In this document: positions 26,023-35,787 of the stretch, piece by piece | How the letters are laid out: each line of letters starts with the position of its first letter | Numbering within the stretch: position 1 is the first letter of the stretch | Origin: Rhizobium sp. WSM4643 | GTDB lineage: Bacteria; Pseudomonadota; Alphaproteobacteria; Rhizobiales; Rhizobiaceae | Length of the DNA: 64,000 nucleotides | Direction of reading: 5' to 3' | NCBI RefSeq assembly: GCF_025152745.1 | Contig: NZ_CP104040.1 | Location: 1,302,001 to 1,366,000 of the forward strand | The notes under the pieces: generated by a model | Told to the model about the DNA's origin: nothing | What the model saw: the letters and a program-made list of their open reading frames with translations, nothing else | Database searches by the model: none | Program-made: the position numbers and the translations under genes

Positions 26023-28227
26023 ATGGACAGCGCAGTCGCAGAACATCAGGAACTCACTCCGGAAATCAACGACAACACCCCCCCGCTGGAAGAGCTGCTC
26101 AAGAGCCCCGAGCGCTTCATCAATCGAGAATTCTCCTGGCTGCAGTTCAATCGCCGTGTCCTGGAAGAAACGTTGAATACCGAGCATCCGCTGCTCGAGC
26201 GCGTCCGTTTCCTGTCGATTTCGGCCGCCAACCTCGATGAATTCTTCATGGTGCGTGTCGCCGGCCTCGAGGGCCAGGTACGCCAGAATATCGCCATCCG
26301 CAGCCCCGACGGCAAGACGCCGGCCGAGCAGCTCGATTCGATCCTGCAGGAGATCGACCATCTGCAGATGGAGCAGCAGGCCTCGCTCGCGGTGCTGCAA
26401 CAATATCTCGCCAAGGAAGACATCTTGATCGTGCGCCCCGGCGCCTTGAGCGATGGCGACCGCCAGTGGCTGGCCGCCGAATTCGAACAGGCGATCTTTC
26501 CTGTTTTGACGCCGCTATCGATCGATCCGGCCCATCCGTTCCCCTTCATCCCGAATCTCGGCTTCTCGATCGGTCTGCAGCTCGTCAGCAAGAATGGCCG
26601 CGAACCGATGACCGCACTGCTGCGCCTGCCGGTGGCGCTCGACCGCTTCGTCCGCCTGCCGGATGATGGAAACACCATCCGCTACATCACGCTGGAAGAT
26701 GTCGCCAACATCTTCATCCACCGGCTCTACCCGGGTTACGAGGTGCAGGGCTCCGGTACGTTCCGCGTCATCCGCGACAGCGATATCGAAGTCGAGGAAG
26801 AGGCCGAGGATCTCGTCCGCTTCTTCGAAACGGCGCTGAAGCGCCGCCGTCGCGGCAAGGTCATCCGCATCGAGACCGACTCGGAAATGCCGGCCTCGCT
26901 GCGCCAGTTCGTCGTCCAGGCGCTGAGTATCCCCGACAACCGCGTCGCCGTTCTGCCGGGTCTTCTGGCGCTGAACACGCTGTCGGAGATTACCAAGGCG
27001 CCGCGCGACGATCTCAGGTTTGCCCCCTACAATGCGCGATTTCCCGAGCGCGTCCGCGAGCATGCCGGCGACTGCTTCGCAGCCATCCGGGAAAAGGACA
27101 TGGTTGTCCATCACCCCTACGAATCTTTCGACGTGGTGGTCCAGTTTCTTCTCCAGGCTGCGCGCGATCCTGACGTCCTGGCGATAAAGCAGACGCTTTA
27201 CCGCACCTCCAACGACAGCCCGATCGTTCGCGCGCTGATCGATGCCGCCGAAGCCGGCAAGTCGGTGACGGCGCTGGTCGAGCTCAAGGCCCGCTTCGAC
27301 GAAGAGGCGAACATCCGTTGGGCGCGCGACCTCGAACGTGCCGGCGTCCAGGTCGTCTTCGGTTTCATCGAGCTCAAGACCCACGCCAAGATGTCGCTGG
27401 TCGTCCGTCGCGAGGATGGCAAACTGCGCACCTATTGCCATCTTGGCACCGGCAACTATCACCCGATCACCGCGAAGATCTATACCGATCTATCCTACTT
27501 CACCTGCAATCCTGTCATCGCCCACGACATGGCGAACATCTTCAACTTCATCACCGGCTATGGTGAGCCGGAACAGGGTATGCAGCTCGCGATCTCGCCC
27601 TATACGATGCGCTCGCGCATCCTGCGTCACATCGAGGAAGAGGTCCAGCATGCCAGGAACGGCACGCCGGCAGCGATCTGGATGAAGATGAATTCGCTTG
27701 TCGATCCTGACATCATCGATGCGCTCTATCGCGCCAGCCATGCCGGCGTCGAGATCGATCTCGTCGTGCGTGGCATCTGCTGCCTGCGTCCGCAGGTGCC
27801 CGGCCTTTCGGAAAAGATTCGCGTCAAGTCGATTGTCGGCCGCTTCCTCGAACACAGCCGCATCTTCTGCTTCGGCAACGGCCACGGCCTGCCGTCCGAC
27901 AAGGCGCTGGTTTACATCGGCTCGGCCGACATGATGCCGCGAAACCTCGATCGCCGTGTGGAAACGATGGTTCCATTGACGAATCCGACGGTTCACGAGC
28001 AGGTCTTGTCACAGATTATGCTCGGCAACGTGATTGACAATCAACAAAGCTACGAGATATTGCCCGACGGTACGTCGCGACGCATGGAAGTGCGCAGGGG
28101 CGAAGAACCGTTCAATGCGCAGCAATATTTCATGACCAATCCGAGCCTGTCAGGCCGTGGTGAAGCTCTGAAGTCCAGTGCGCCGAAGCTGATCGCCGGC
28201 CTGCTCGAAGGCCGCAACAACAAGTAA
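26023..28227 (+). CDS. ppk: Polyphosphate kinase 1
   Basis: The 734-residue PPK1 reversibly moves the ATP terminal phosphate onto polyphosphate through a phospho-histidine. Segments in order: N domain with [15 protein letters not shown], head domain, then the two PLD-like catalytic domains including [32 protein letters not shown] (active His) and [10 protein letters not shown], and the late [17 protein letters not shown]. The length is normal. It is followed 12 bp later by ppx, giving paired synthesis and breakdown enzymes on one transcript. Confidence 0.97.
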   Translation: MDSAVAEHQELTPEINDNTPPLEELLKSPERFINREFSWLQFNRRVLEETLNTEHPLLERVRFLSISAANLDEFFMVRVAGLEGQVRQNIAIRSPDGKTPAEQLDSILQEIDHLQMEQQASLAVLQQYLAKEDILIVRPGALSDGDRQWLAAEFEQAIFPVLTPLSIDPAHPFPFIPNLGFSIGLQLVSKNGREPMTALLRLPVALDRFVRLPDDGNTIRYITLEDVANIFIHRLYPGYEVQGSGTFRVIRDSDIEVEEEAEDLVRFFETALKRRRRGKVIRIETDSEMPASLRQFVVQALSIPDNRVAVLPGLLALNTLSEITKAPRDDLRFAPYNARFPERVREHAGDCFAAIREKDMVVHHPYESFDVVVQFLLQAARDPDVLAIKQTLYRTSNDSPIVRALIDAAEAGKSVTALVELKARFDEEANIRWARDLERAGVQVVFGFIELKTHAKMSLVVRREDGKLRTYCHLGTGNYHPITAKIYTDLSYFTCNPVIAHDMANIFNFITGYGEPEQGMQLAISPYTMRSRILRHIEEEVQHARNGTPAAIWMKMNSLVDPDIIDALYRASHAGVEIDLVVRGICCLRPQVPGLSEKIRVKSIVGRFLEHSRIFCFGNGHGLPSDKALVYIGSADMMPRNLDRRVETMVPLTNPTVHEQVLSQIMLGNVIDNQQSYEILPDGTSRRMEVRRGEEPFNAQQYFMTNPSLSGRGEALKSSAPKLIAGLLEGRNNK

Positions 28228-28239
28228 AACTGGACCTAA

Positions 28240-29760
28240 ATGGTTGAATCTGAAGCCCAGGGGCGCCTTCCGGGGATCGCCCCGGTCTCCGTCGTCGATA
28301 TTGGATCGAATTCCATTCGTCTTGTCGTCTACGAAGGCATGTCCCGTTCGCCAACCGTCCTCTTCAACGAAAAGGTCCTCTGCGGCCTGGGCAAAGGCGT
28401 CGCCCTTACCGGCAAAATGGACGAAGACAGTGTCGGCCGGGCTCTGGCGGCGCTGCACCGTTTCAAGGCTCTGTCAGATCAGGCGCGCGCCGCTACCATG
28501 TATGTGCTGGCGACGGCGGCCGCGCGCGAGGCGAGCAACGGTCCTGATTTCATCCATCAGGCGGAAACCATCCTTAACCGCAAGGTCCGCGTGCTCTCGG
28601 GCGAGGAGGAGGCAAAATTCGCCTCGCTCGGCATCATCAGCGGTTTCTATAATCCTGACGGCATTGCCGGCGATCTCGGCGGCGGCTCGCTGGAGTTGAT
28701 CGATATCAAGGGCAAAGAGGTCGGCAAGGGCATCACGCTGCCGCTCGGCGGCCTGCGCCTGTCGGAATATGCCGGCGGCTCGCTTTCCAAGGCCCAGACC
28801 TTTGCCCGCAAGCAGCTGAAGACGGCAAAACTGTTGTCGAAAGGCGAGGGGCGCACCTTCTACGCCGTCGGCGGCACCTGGCGAAACATCGCCAAGCTGC
28901 ACATGGAAATCACCCATTATCCGCTGCACATGATGCAGGGTTATGAAGTGCCGCTCGAAGGAATGATGCAGTTCCTCGATCAGGTGGTTGCCGCGCGCGA
29001 TTCCAGGGAGCCGGCGCTGCAGGCCGTTTCCAAGCACCGCCGGTCGCTGCTGCCCTTCGGCGCCGTCGCCATGAAGGAAGTGCTGAGCGCGATGAAGCCG
29101 TCGTTGATTTCCTTCTCGGCGCAGGGTGTGCGCGAGGGATATCTTTATTCGCTGCTGTCGGAGGCCGAGCGCCGCCTGGATCCGTTGCTTGCCGCCGCCG
29201 GCGAACTGGCGATCCTGCGTGCCCGTTCGCCGGAGCATGCGCGCGAGCTGGCGGAATGGACCGGCCGGATGATGCCCCTCTTCGGCATCCAGGAAACCGA
29301 AGAGGAAAGCCGCTACCGTCAGGCCGCCTGTCTGCTTGCCGACATCAGCTGGCGCGCTCATCCTGACTATCGCGGCCTGCAGGCGCTGAACGTCATCGCC
29401 CACTCTTCCTTCGTCGGCATCAGTCATCCCGGCCGCGCCTTCATCGCGCTTTCCAATTATTACCGTTTTGAAGGCCTGCATGACGACGGCGCTACCGGTC
29501 CGCTGGCGCAGATCGCTACGCCCCAGCTCGTCGAGCGCGCCAAGCTGCTCGGCGGCATGCTGCGCGTCGTCTACCTCTTCTCGGCTTCGATGCCCGGCAT
29601 CGTCAAGAACCTGACCTTCCGCAAATCATCGAGCCCAGACCTCGACCTCGAATTCGTCGTGCCTCCCGAATATCGCGATTTCGCCGGCGAACGCCTGGAC
29701 GGCCGCCTGCAGCAGCTGTCGAGGCTGACGAACAAGCGGTTGGCATTTCGGTTCGAATAG
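28240..29760 (+). CDS. ppx: Exopolyphosphatase (Ppx/GppA family)
   Basis: The 506-residue actin-fold phosphatase hydrolyses terminal phosphates of polyphosphate. The first phosphate-binding loop is VVDIGSNSIRLVVYEG, the catalytic Glu region LSGEEEAKFA, and the second loop DLGGGSLELIDI. The C-terminal half has HD-like helices (SWRAHPDYRGL; HSSFVGISHPGR). It is co-directional with ppk and 12 bp away. A RIME-like element follows instead of a simple terminator. Confidence 0.95.
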   Translation: MVESEAQGRLPGIAPVSVVDIGSNSIRLVVYEGMSRSPTVLFNEKVLCGLGKGVALTGKMDEDSVGRALAALHRFKALSDQARAATMYVLATAAAREASNGPDFIHQAETILNRKVRVLSGEEEAKFASLGIISGFYNPDGIAGDLGGGSLELIDIKGKEVGKGITLPLGGLRLSEYAGGSLSKAQTFARKQLKTAKLLSKGEGRTFYAVGGTWRNIAKLHMEITHYPLHMMQGYEVPLEGMMQFLDQVVAARDSREPALQAVSKHRRSLLPFGAVAMKEVLSAMKPSLISFSAQGVREGYLYSLLSEAERRLDPLLAAAGELAILRARSPEHARELAEWTGRMMPLFGIQETEEESRYRQAACLLADISWRAHPDYRGLQALNVIAHSSFVGISHPGRAFIALSNYYRFEGLHDDGATGPLAQIATPQLVERAKLLGGMLRVVYLFSASMPGIVKNLTFRKSSSPDLDLEFVVPPEYRDFAGERLDGRLQQLSRLTNKRLAFRFE

Positions 29761-29792
29761 GTTTGATTTACAACTCGACTCGTGCCGAGCAG

Positions 29793-30000
29793 GCCCCCCT
29801 CTGCCCTGCCGGCCATCTCCCCCACAGGTGGGGAGATCACAAGTGGCATGACCTTCCCGCATCCTGAACGTCAAGCCGAGCTGAGCCGCTGTTGTTTTGG
29901 GCGAGTCGTTGCGCCCAGCCAATCTCCCTACCTGTGGGGGGTCCGAAGGACGGGTCGAGACGCGTGGCTCGACCCTGGGCCCGGCAGGGCAGAGAGGGGC
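29793..30000. repeat. RIME-like palindromic element downstream of ppx
   Basis: The left arm is CCCCCTCTGCCCTGCCGGCC then ATCTCCCCCACAGGTGGGGA; the right end is CCCGGCAGGGCAGAGAGGGG. The arms pair over a long stretch. The right arm carries an extra GC-rich hairpin block (GGGTCGAGACGCGTGGCTCG). It is clearly the same family as the element inside ribD at 62274. The 318-bp gap between ppx and the next gene otherwise holds nothing recognisable. Confidence 0.8.
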
Positions 30001-30078
30001 ACACACGGCATTCCGCCAAATATCAACCACCAAAAAGGGCGGCGCCCACGCACCGCCCTCTATCTATATCAACCCAAA

Positions 30079-31437
30079 CTACTTCGCGTTCAGGAACTCC
30101 CCGACTTCCAGCAGGCTGAACTCGTTATTGTCAGCCTTGTCGACGGCGCGGCCGGCCGAGAAGGGCAGGTTGTTGTCGTTGCCGATGATGATGTGCGTGG
30201 CGTCGACGCGGTCGACGTTTTCGATCGTCACGAACGGCATGTCGTAGACGCCGTCCTTGCTGCCGGCCTTCTTCTTGTTGTCGGGGTCCTGGATGTTCAG
30301 CAGGTCGATATAGCCGATCTTGCGGACGGCTTTGCCGACATTGGCATCGTTGAACTCGATCTTATAGACCCGCTTCAGCACGGCCGGAGCTTCGAAGCAA
30401 TCCGGCTTCGGCTGCTTGGGATCGGCGCAGGCCTTGTCCGCGGTACCGGCGCCGTTATCGCGCTCGATGACGAGAGCGGTCGTCTCGTCGAGCATGTTGA
30501 AGTCGCCGATCGACACTCCCTTGTCTTCGAACGGATAGAGCCAGCTGCGGCCGGTCCACTTCTTGGAGGCGACATCGAACTCGATGACGCGGACGGCGGT
30601 GTGGCCATCGATGGTTTCCACCGTGCCGTCATCCTTGTAGATAGCGCCTTCGAGCAGGCCGTAGAGCTTGGCACCGTCCTTCGACATGGCGAGGCCTTCG
30701 AAGCCGCCGGAGCGCTTCAGATTGAAGACCGGCATCTTGGCGGCCGGGTTTGATGGAACCGAGAGAAGCGGATTGTCGGGCGAAAGCACCGGCTTGCCGT
30801 CGAGCGTCGTCGCAATGACGTCGGTCAGGCGGCCTGATGTGTCGAACTTCAGGATGTAGGGACCGAATTCGTCTCCAAGCCAGAAGCCGTCGGCAACCGG
30901 CTGGATCGATTCGATGTCGAAGTCGGCGCCGGTGAGATAACGCGTGTCGCTGCCTTCAAGCACGATCGGGAACGGGGCGATCTTATTGGGGTCGGAAAGG
31001 AAGAGGTTCTTGACGACTTCAGCCTTGTTGCCGGCCCAGTCGAACTTCATCTGGTGCAGGAAGAGCATGGAATCCGACGAGTTGGACTTCGAGCCGAAGC
31101 CGTTGTCGGAGAGTGTCCAGAAGGTGCCGTCGGCCATTGTCTTGACGCCCGAGAAACCCTGGATCGGCTGGCCGTCGAAGGGAAGCTTCAGATCGGTGAT
31201 GCGGGCGCCGTCCTTGCCGGGAACCGTGCCGAGCGCTTCGGTGCGCTTGCGGTCCGGCGTCGTAAACTTGCCGGAATGCTTGAGGAATTCGGGGGCATCG
31301 GCCGGTGCCGGAACGACGGTGTTGGCAGGCAGGATCGCCTGGCCGGCGAGCTTGGCCGGGAACTGCTGTTGGTCGGCCGATGCGGAGCCTGCGACCAAGA
31401 TGAAAAGCGATGCGGAAGCAAAAAGGGCGTTCTTCAT
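30079..31437 (-). CDS. Secreted esterase-like/phytase-like protein (PF13449 type)
   Basis: The 452-residue protein has a signal peptide (MKNALFASASLFILVAGSAS, cleavage likely after ASA). The mature part is a predicted beta-propeller with family segments LPFDGQPIQGFSGV, TFWTLSDNGFGSKSNS, GADFDIESIQ, FWLGDEFGPYIL, GFEGLAMSKDG and, late, NVDRVDATHIIIGNDNNLPF. This matches the 'esterase-like activity of phytase' family. It is probably periplasmic; the phosphoester substrate is not known. It is single on its strand. Confidence 0.85.
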   Translation of the reverse strand: MKNALFASASLFILVAGSASADQQQFPAKLAGQAILPANTVVPAPADAPEFLKHSGKFTTPDRKRTEALGTVPGKDGARITDLKLPFDGQPIQGFSGVKTMADGTFWTLSDNGFGSKSNSSDSMLFLHQMKFDWAGNKAEVVKNLFLSDPNKIAPFPIVLEGSDTRYLTGADFDIESIQPVADGFWLGDEFGPYILKFDTSGRLTDVIATTLDGKPVLSPDNPLLSVPSNPAAKMPVFNLKRSGGFEGLAMSKDGAKLYGLLEGAIYKDDGTVETIDGHTAVRVIEFDVASKKWTGRSWLYPFEDKGVSIGDFNMLDETTALVIERDNGAGTADKACADPKQPKPDCFEAPAVLKRVYKIEFNDANVGKAVRKIGYIDLLNIQDPDNKKKAGSKDGVYDMPFVTIENVDRVDATHIIIGNDNNLPFSAGRAVDKADNNEFSLLEVGEFLNAK

Positions 31438-31528
31438 AATATCCCCGTGGAACGGATTGCAAAGGCCTTCCGCTTAGCAGGGCTTCCGTGTCAGCGAATT
31501 GACGGTTGGGTGAAGCTTTGGTGACGTA

Positions 31529-31590
31529 CTACAGCGCCGCGCGTCTTTCTCAGACGCACAAAGGACGCTGTAACACTTTGAATTTACGCA
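31529..31590. repeat. Dispersed palindromic repeat, CGCGCGTCT family, copy 3
   Basis: It reads CTACAGCGCCGCGCGTCTTT, then CAGACGCACAAAGGACGCTG, then TAACACTTTGAATTTACGCA. It lies directly after the adenylate cyclase stop on the minus strand, between two genes. Confidence 0.75.
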
Positions 31591-32652
31591 TCAGCCGTGC
31601 AGAACGACCGCCGGCGTGTTCAGCACGGTGACCGCGCGCGAGGTAAGCGCCATGACGCCGAGCGCCTGGCCGCGTCCCTTCACAGCATGGGTGCCGAGAT
31701 CCTCGCAGGTGATGTCGTCGGGAAAATTCATGCGCCGGGCAAGCTCGCTGGAGATCAGAACCGATCGGTTCAGACTGCGGCAGAGCGTCTCCAGCCGGGC
31801 GGTGGTGTTCACCGTATCGCCGAAATAGCTGATCTTGTGATGGTCGACGCCGATTTCGGCGGTGATGATCTCGCCGCCGTGAAGGGCGGCGCGGAGCTTT
31901 GGCACCTGCCCGTAATTTTTCCGCCAGCCGCCGGCATTGGCTTCGATGTCGGCAAGGATATCGAAGATGCAGCGCACACAACGTGCATCCTTGACGCCGC
32001 GGGCAAGCGGCCAGGTGATGATCGCCGCATCGCCGACATAGTCGTTGATCATGCCCTTGTGGCGCCTGACGGGCTCGGCGAAGGTCGCAAACAGCGAGTT
32101 CAGCAATTGTTGCGCCCTGAGGTCGCCATGCTTCTCGGCAAAAGCCGTCGAATCGACGAGGTCGATGAACAGGAAGACGCGCTCTTCCTTGACCGGATTG
32201 CGGTAGCGGCTGATGAGCATGCTGAGGAAGACTTCACGACCAAGCAGTTCTCGCACGCGCAAGACGAAGATCAGCATCGTGCAGACCGCAAGCGCATACA
32301 GGAACACCTCGAACGGCATGATGACGAGGTCGAGGAGCGACGCCGGCTTCAGCATGCCGAGCGACCAGAGCAACAGGCCGGCGCAGGCAAAGCCGATACT
32401 CATCAGGATTTCGTAGATCACCAGTTCGGTGATGATGAAGGCGAAGGTCGGCAGCTTTTGGATGCGTCTATAGAGCGCCCGAAATAGCACCTTGCGCTCG
32501 AAGGCGAGAATCGGCATGCCGATGAACAGCGCGAAGATCGCCCCGATAACCGGCGTCTGATTGGAGTAGAACATCAGATCATAGACGACGCCGCTGGCCG
32601 CGAGGACGATCGCGATGAGGATCCAATTCTGTGTCGGAGATATTTCCCGCAT
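31591..32652 (-). CDS. Membrane-bound class III adenylate/guanylate cyclase
   Basis: The 353-residue protein has an N-terminal half with about five hydrophobic helices, then a class III cyclase domain. The domain starts FLFIDLVDSTAFAEKHGD (first metal Asp), continues INDYVGDAAIITWPL (second metal Asp), and ends with YFGDTVNTTARLE, the conserved Asn/Arg segment. Both metal-binding Asp residues are present, so it should be active. Rhizobia carry many such cyclases; the signal sensed by the membrane domain is unknown. Dispersed repeats flank it on both sides. Confidence 0.87.
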   Translation of the reverse strand: MREISPTQNWILIAIVLAASGVVYDLMFYSNQTPVIGAIFALFIGMPILAFERKVLFRALYRRIQKLPTFAFIITELVIYEILMSIGFACAGLLLWSLGMLKPASLLDLVIMPFEVFLYALAVCTMLIFVLRVRELLGREVFLSMLISRYRNPVKEERVFLFIDLVDSTAFAEKHGDLRAQQLLNSLFATFAEPVRRHKGMINDYVGDAAIITWPLARGVKDARCVRCIFDILADIEANAGGWRKNYGQVPKLRAALHGGEIITAEIGVDHHKISYFGDTVNTTARLETLCRSLNRSVLISSELARRMNFPDDITCEDLGTHAVKGRGQALGVMALTSRAVTVLNTPAVVLHG

Positions 32653-32721
32653 GCCGCCTCTGCGCCGTGAGTTTTCCCGGCCATTGTTTCAGGCCGGAAA
32701 AAACCGTCAAGCGAATTCGAA

Positions 32722-32791
32722 ACTACTGCGTCCTTAGCGTGTCTTTTCGAGAGCCGCTAAAGGACGCCGTAGCACTTTGAATTGCCGCACA
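32722..32791. repeat. Dispersed palindromic repeat, CGCGCGTCT family, copy 4 (diverged)
   Basis: It reads CTACTGCGTCCTTAGCGTGT, a loop, GAGCCGCTAAAGGACGCCGT, then AGCACTTTGAATTGCCGC. The conserved tail (AAAGGACGCCGTAGCACTTT) matches copies 1-3, but the hairpin arms differ, now pairing through TTAGCG and CGCTAA. Confidence 0.6.
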
Positions 32792-32835
32792 ATTATCCGC
32801 AAATCGATTTAGATTTAAGGAATTCTGCAGCCGTC

Positions 32836-33981
32836 TCAGAGGCTGACGGTTTCGACCTTCCGCCCGACGAAGCGCAGGGCGATCGCGCCCTGGATCAGCT
32901 GCAGTGCCGGCTCGCCGAAAAGATCGCGCCGCCAGCCGTGCAGGGCAGCGACTTCCGCCTTCTCGCCCTCGGCGGCGATCTTGTCGAGATCCTCGCTGTT
33001 GGCGATCACCTTCGGCGCCACGCCGTGTTTTTCCGAAATCAGCTTCAGCAGCACCTTCAACAATTCGACGGCAGCAGCGGCCCCTTCGGGCGCCTGCGCC
33101 TGGCGCGGCACATGCGGCATATCGGCCTTCGGAAGATCAAGAGCGGTGTTGACGGCCTCAATGACCGCAGCGCCGGAGACCGAGCGCTCCCAGCCCTTCG
33201 GAATGGTGCGCAGCCGGCCGAGCGCCTCGGTATCCTTGGGCTGCTGCTGGGCGATTTCGTAGATCGCATCGTCCTTCAGCACCCGCGAACGCGGCACGTT
33301 GCGGGCCCGCGCCTCGCGTTCGCGCCAGGCGGCGACGTATTTGAGGATCGCCAGCTCCTGCGGCTTGCGCAGGCGCATCTTCAGCCGCTGCCATGCATCG
33401 TCGGGATGCATGTCGTAGGTTTCGCGCGACTCGAGAATGTCCATTTCCTCGGAGAGCCAGGAGGTGCGGCCTTCGCGATCAAGTTCCGCCTTCAGCGACA
33501 GGTATACGTCGCGCAGGTGGGTGACGTCGGCCAGCGCATAATCCAGCTGTTTGTCCGACAGCGGCCGGCGGCTCCAGTCGGTGAAGCGCGACGACTTGTC
33601 GATATGCACGTTCTTGATACGGCTGACCAACTGGTCATAGGAGACGCTGTCGCCGAAGCCGCAGACCATGGCGGCGACCTGCGTGTCGAAGATCGGATGC
33701 GGAATGAGATTGCCGCGATTGAAGATGATTTCGATGTCTTGGCGGGCCGCATGAAAGACCTTCAGCACCTTCGTATCGGCCATCAGCTCGAAGAAGGGGG
33801 CGAGATCGATGCCCTTGGCCAGCGGATCGACGAGAACTTCCGTCGTCGGGCTTGCCATCTGAATCAGGCAGAGCTCCGGCCAGAAGGTCGTTTCGCGCAG
33901 GAATTCGGTGTCGATGGTGATGAAGTCGGACTTGGCCAGCTCTTTGCAGGCGGCCGCCAAATCGGCGGTGGTTTCGATCAT
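32836..33981 (-). CDS. rnd: Ribonuclease D
   Basis: The 381-residue 3'-5' exoribonuclease acts in tRNA 3' maturation. The DEDD exonuclease motifs are ITIDTEFLRE (DxE), VLKVFHAARQDIEI (second Asp) and the later LDYALADVTHL (YxxxD). An HRDC domain follows around residues 210-290. The start MIETTADLAAACKEL is typical for Rhizobiales. It lies upstream of and divergent from nothing obvious; the gene is isolated. Confidence 0.96.
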   Translation of the reverse strand: MIETTADLAAACKELAKSDFITIDTEFLRETTFWPELCLIQMASPTTEVLVDPLAKGIDLAPFFELMADTKVLKVFHAARQDIEIIFNRGNLIPHPIFDTQVAAMVCGFGDSVSYDQLVSRIKNVHIDKSSRFTDWSRRPLSDKQLDYALADVTHLRDVYLSLKAELDREGRTSWLSEEMDILESRETYDMHPDDAWQRLKMRLRKPQELAILKYVAAWREREARARNVPRSRVLKDDAIYEIAQQQPKDTEALGRLRTIPKGWERSVSGAAVIEAVNTALDLPKADMPHVPRQAQAPEGAAAAVELLKVLLKLISEKHGVAPKVIANSEDLDKIAAEGEKAEVAALHGWRRDLFGEPALQLIQGAIALRFVGRKVETVSL

Positions 33982-34142
33982 ATCATTTCATTCGCAAGGA
34001 AAAGGTCGGTTAAACCTTCCTTCTCCTTTCGGTTCGATATGTCAATACAACAGCATACGCTTCGAGCATTGCTGGCTAAGAATCACGTCCAAACTGAGGC
34101 AAGGCGCCAAGCACAGCCCAACCGCAGTGAAAGCGCACTGCC

Positions 34143-35534
34143 TCAGCTTACCCTGAGATAGCTCGTCATCCCCGTCTTCTGATGCTCGATGATATGGCAA
34201 TGCAGCAGCCAGTCGCCGGGATTGTCGGCGACGAAGGCAAGCTGCACCTTCTCGTCCGGCTGGATGAGATAGGTATCTGACACCAGCGGCATTACCTGCC
34301 GCGTCGAGGAGGAGATCACCGTGAAGCTCATCCCGTGCAGATGGATCGGATGCGCATGCGGCGTGGTATTTTCGAGATTGAAGACATAGCTCTTGCCGAG
34401 CTTCAATTCCGCAAGCGGCGCTGTCGGATCGGGCGTGTCGCCTGGCCACGGCACCTTGTTGATTGCCCAGAAACTGTAGCCGAGCGTGCCGCAGATGCTT
34501 TCGACGCTAGCATTCTCGGCAGTGGCGCTCAGTATCAGCGGGATCTGCTCGGCGGCGGTTAGATCGGCCTTCTGGACGGGGTTGTCGACAAGCGGCCCGA
34601 GATCGCCGATGGCGCGCTTCAATGATGATCCGACCGCGCGCAGGCTGGCGATCGTCTTCGGCGTCGTGCCGCGGATATCTTCCAGCGTCGCGATCGCGCC
34701 TTCGCCGTCGGGCATGCGCACGGCAAGATCGAGCCGCTGGCCCGGTCCGATCTGCAGCAGGTCGAGGGAAAAACGCTTCGGCACCGGATTGCCGTCGATC
34801 GCAATCACGGTGGCGTCGGCGCCTTCCATCTTCAGGGAGAAGATCCGCGTTACGTCGGTGACCGCGATGCGCAGCCGAACCAGCCCGCCGGCTGGCGCGT
34901 CGTATCGCGGTTCCTGATGCCAGTTGGCGGTGCGCACCGTGCCGTAGGTGCCGGTCTTGGCCGCATCGCGCGGGCGGAAGGGGGCGATGAATTGGCCGTC
35001 GCCGCCGAGCCGCCAGTCGCGCAGGTTCAGCACCACCTCCGCATCGAACTCCGGATCGGCCGGGTTCTCGACGACGATGACGCCGGTCATGCCGTGTCCC
35101 ATCTGCGTCAGCGTGTTACAATGCGGATGATACCAGAAGGTGCCGGCGTCGGGCGGCGTGAAGGCATAATCGAAGCTGTCGCCGGTATAGACGTAGGGCT
35201 GCGTCATGAAGGGCACGCCGTCCATTCGGTTGTCGATGCGAAGCCCGTGCCAATGGATCGTTGTCGGCTCGTCGAGCCCGTTGGTCAGCCGTGCCGCATA
35301 GGGCCGGCCCTTGGTCATTCTGAGAACCGGCGGCATGCCGTCATTGCCCCAGCTCATGATATCTTTGGTCGGGCCCGCTTCCGTCAGCATGGCCTCGGTT
35401 TTCAAGGCTTTCAGCAGCTGCGGCTCCGGTGCCGCCTCCGCAAGCCCGAATCTGCCGGCGATGCCGATGCCCACTCCATAAGCGCCGGCGACGGCGGACG
35501 CCTTCAGGAGATTGCGGCGGGTGAGAAGAGGCAT
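34143..35534 (-). CDS. Multicopper oxidase, Tat-exported
   Basis: From the ATG at 35534 the protein has 463 residues. The N-terminus carries a twin-arginine signal (LTRRNLLKASA) and a hydrophobic stretch. All four copper-ligand blocks are present: HWHG, WYHPHCN, HPIHLHG and HCHIIEHQKTGM, giving types 1, 2 and 3 copper sites. It is a periplasmic laccase-like or CueO-like oxidase, with copper tolerance or phenol oxidation as family roles. No copper-responsive regulator is adjacent. An upstream extension of the frame to 35687 is not used because the Tat signal fixes the start. Confidence 0.91.
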   Translation of the reverse strand: MPLLTRRNLLKASAVAGAYGVGIGIAGRFGLAEAAPEPQLLKALKTEAMLTEAGPTKDIMSWGNDGMPPVLRMTKGRPYAARLTNGLDEPTTIHWHGLRIDNRMDGVPFMTQPYVYTGDSFDYAFTPPDAGTFWYHPHCNTLTQMGHGMTGVIVVENPADPEFDAEVVLNLRDWRLGGDGQFIAPFRPRDAAKTGTYGTVRTANWHQEPRYDAPAGGLVRLRIAVTDVTRIFSLKMEGADATVIAIDGNPVPKRFSLDLLQIGPGQRLDLAVRMPDGEGAIATLEDIRGTTPKTIASLRAVGSSLKRAIGDLGPLVDNPVQKADLTAAEQIPLILSATAENASVESICGTLGYSFWAINKVPWPGDTPDPTAPLAELKLGKSYVFNLENTTPHAHPIHLHGMSFTVISSSTRQVMPLVSDTYLIQPDEKVQLAFVADNPGDWLLHCHIIEHQKTGMTSYLRVS

Positions 35535-35787
35535 GGGATGCTCCGCGGTGACGATGCCGACCCTTTTAAAGTTGACTGGGGCCTTCAGCAATACGCGAAG
35601 CGCAGCCAAACTGCAGCAGTGCTCTCCGCCGCAGCCTCGCCATAAACGCCTGCCAAACGTCCGGCCGCGTCCGCCAAGCCTTGACAAATCGGAGCGTCCA
35701 TGCGCTTTTCCGCCCGATTTTCTTGTCGGCGCTTGAGGGTTCTTGGAACCCTTGCTGCCGTCTCAGCATAGCCCAGGATTTGAGATC

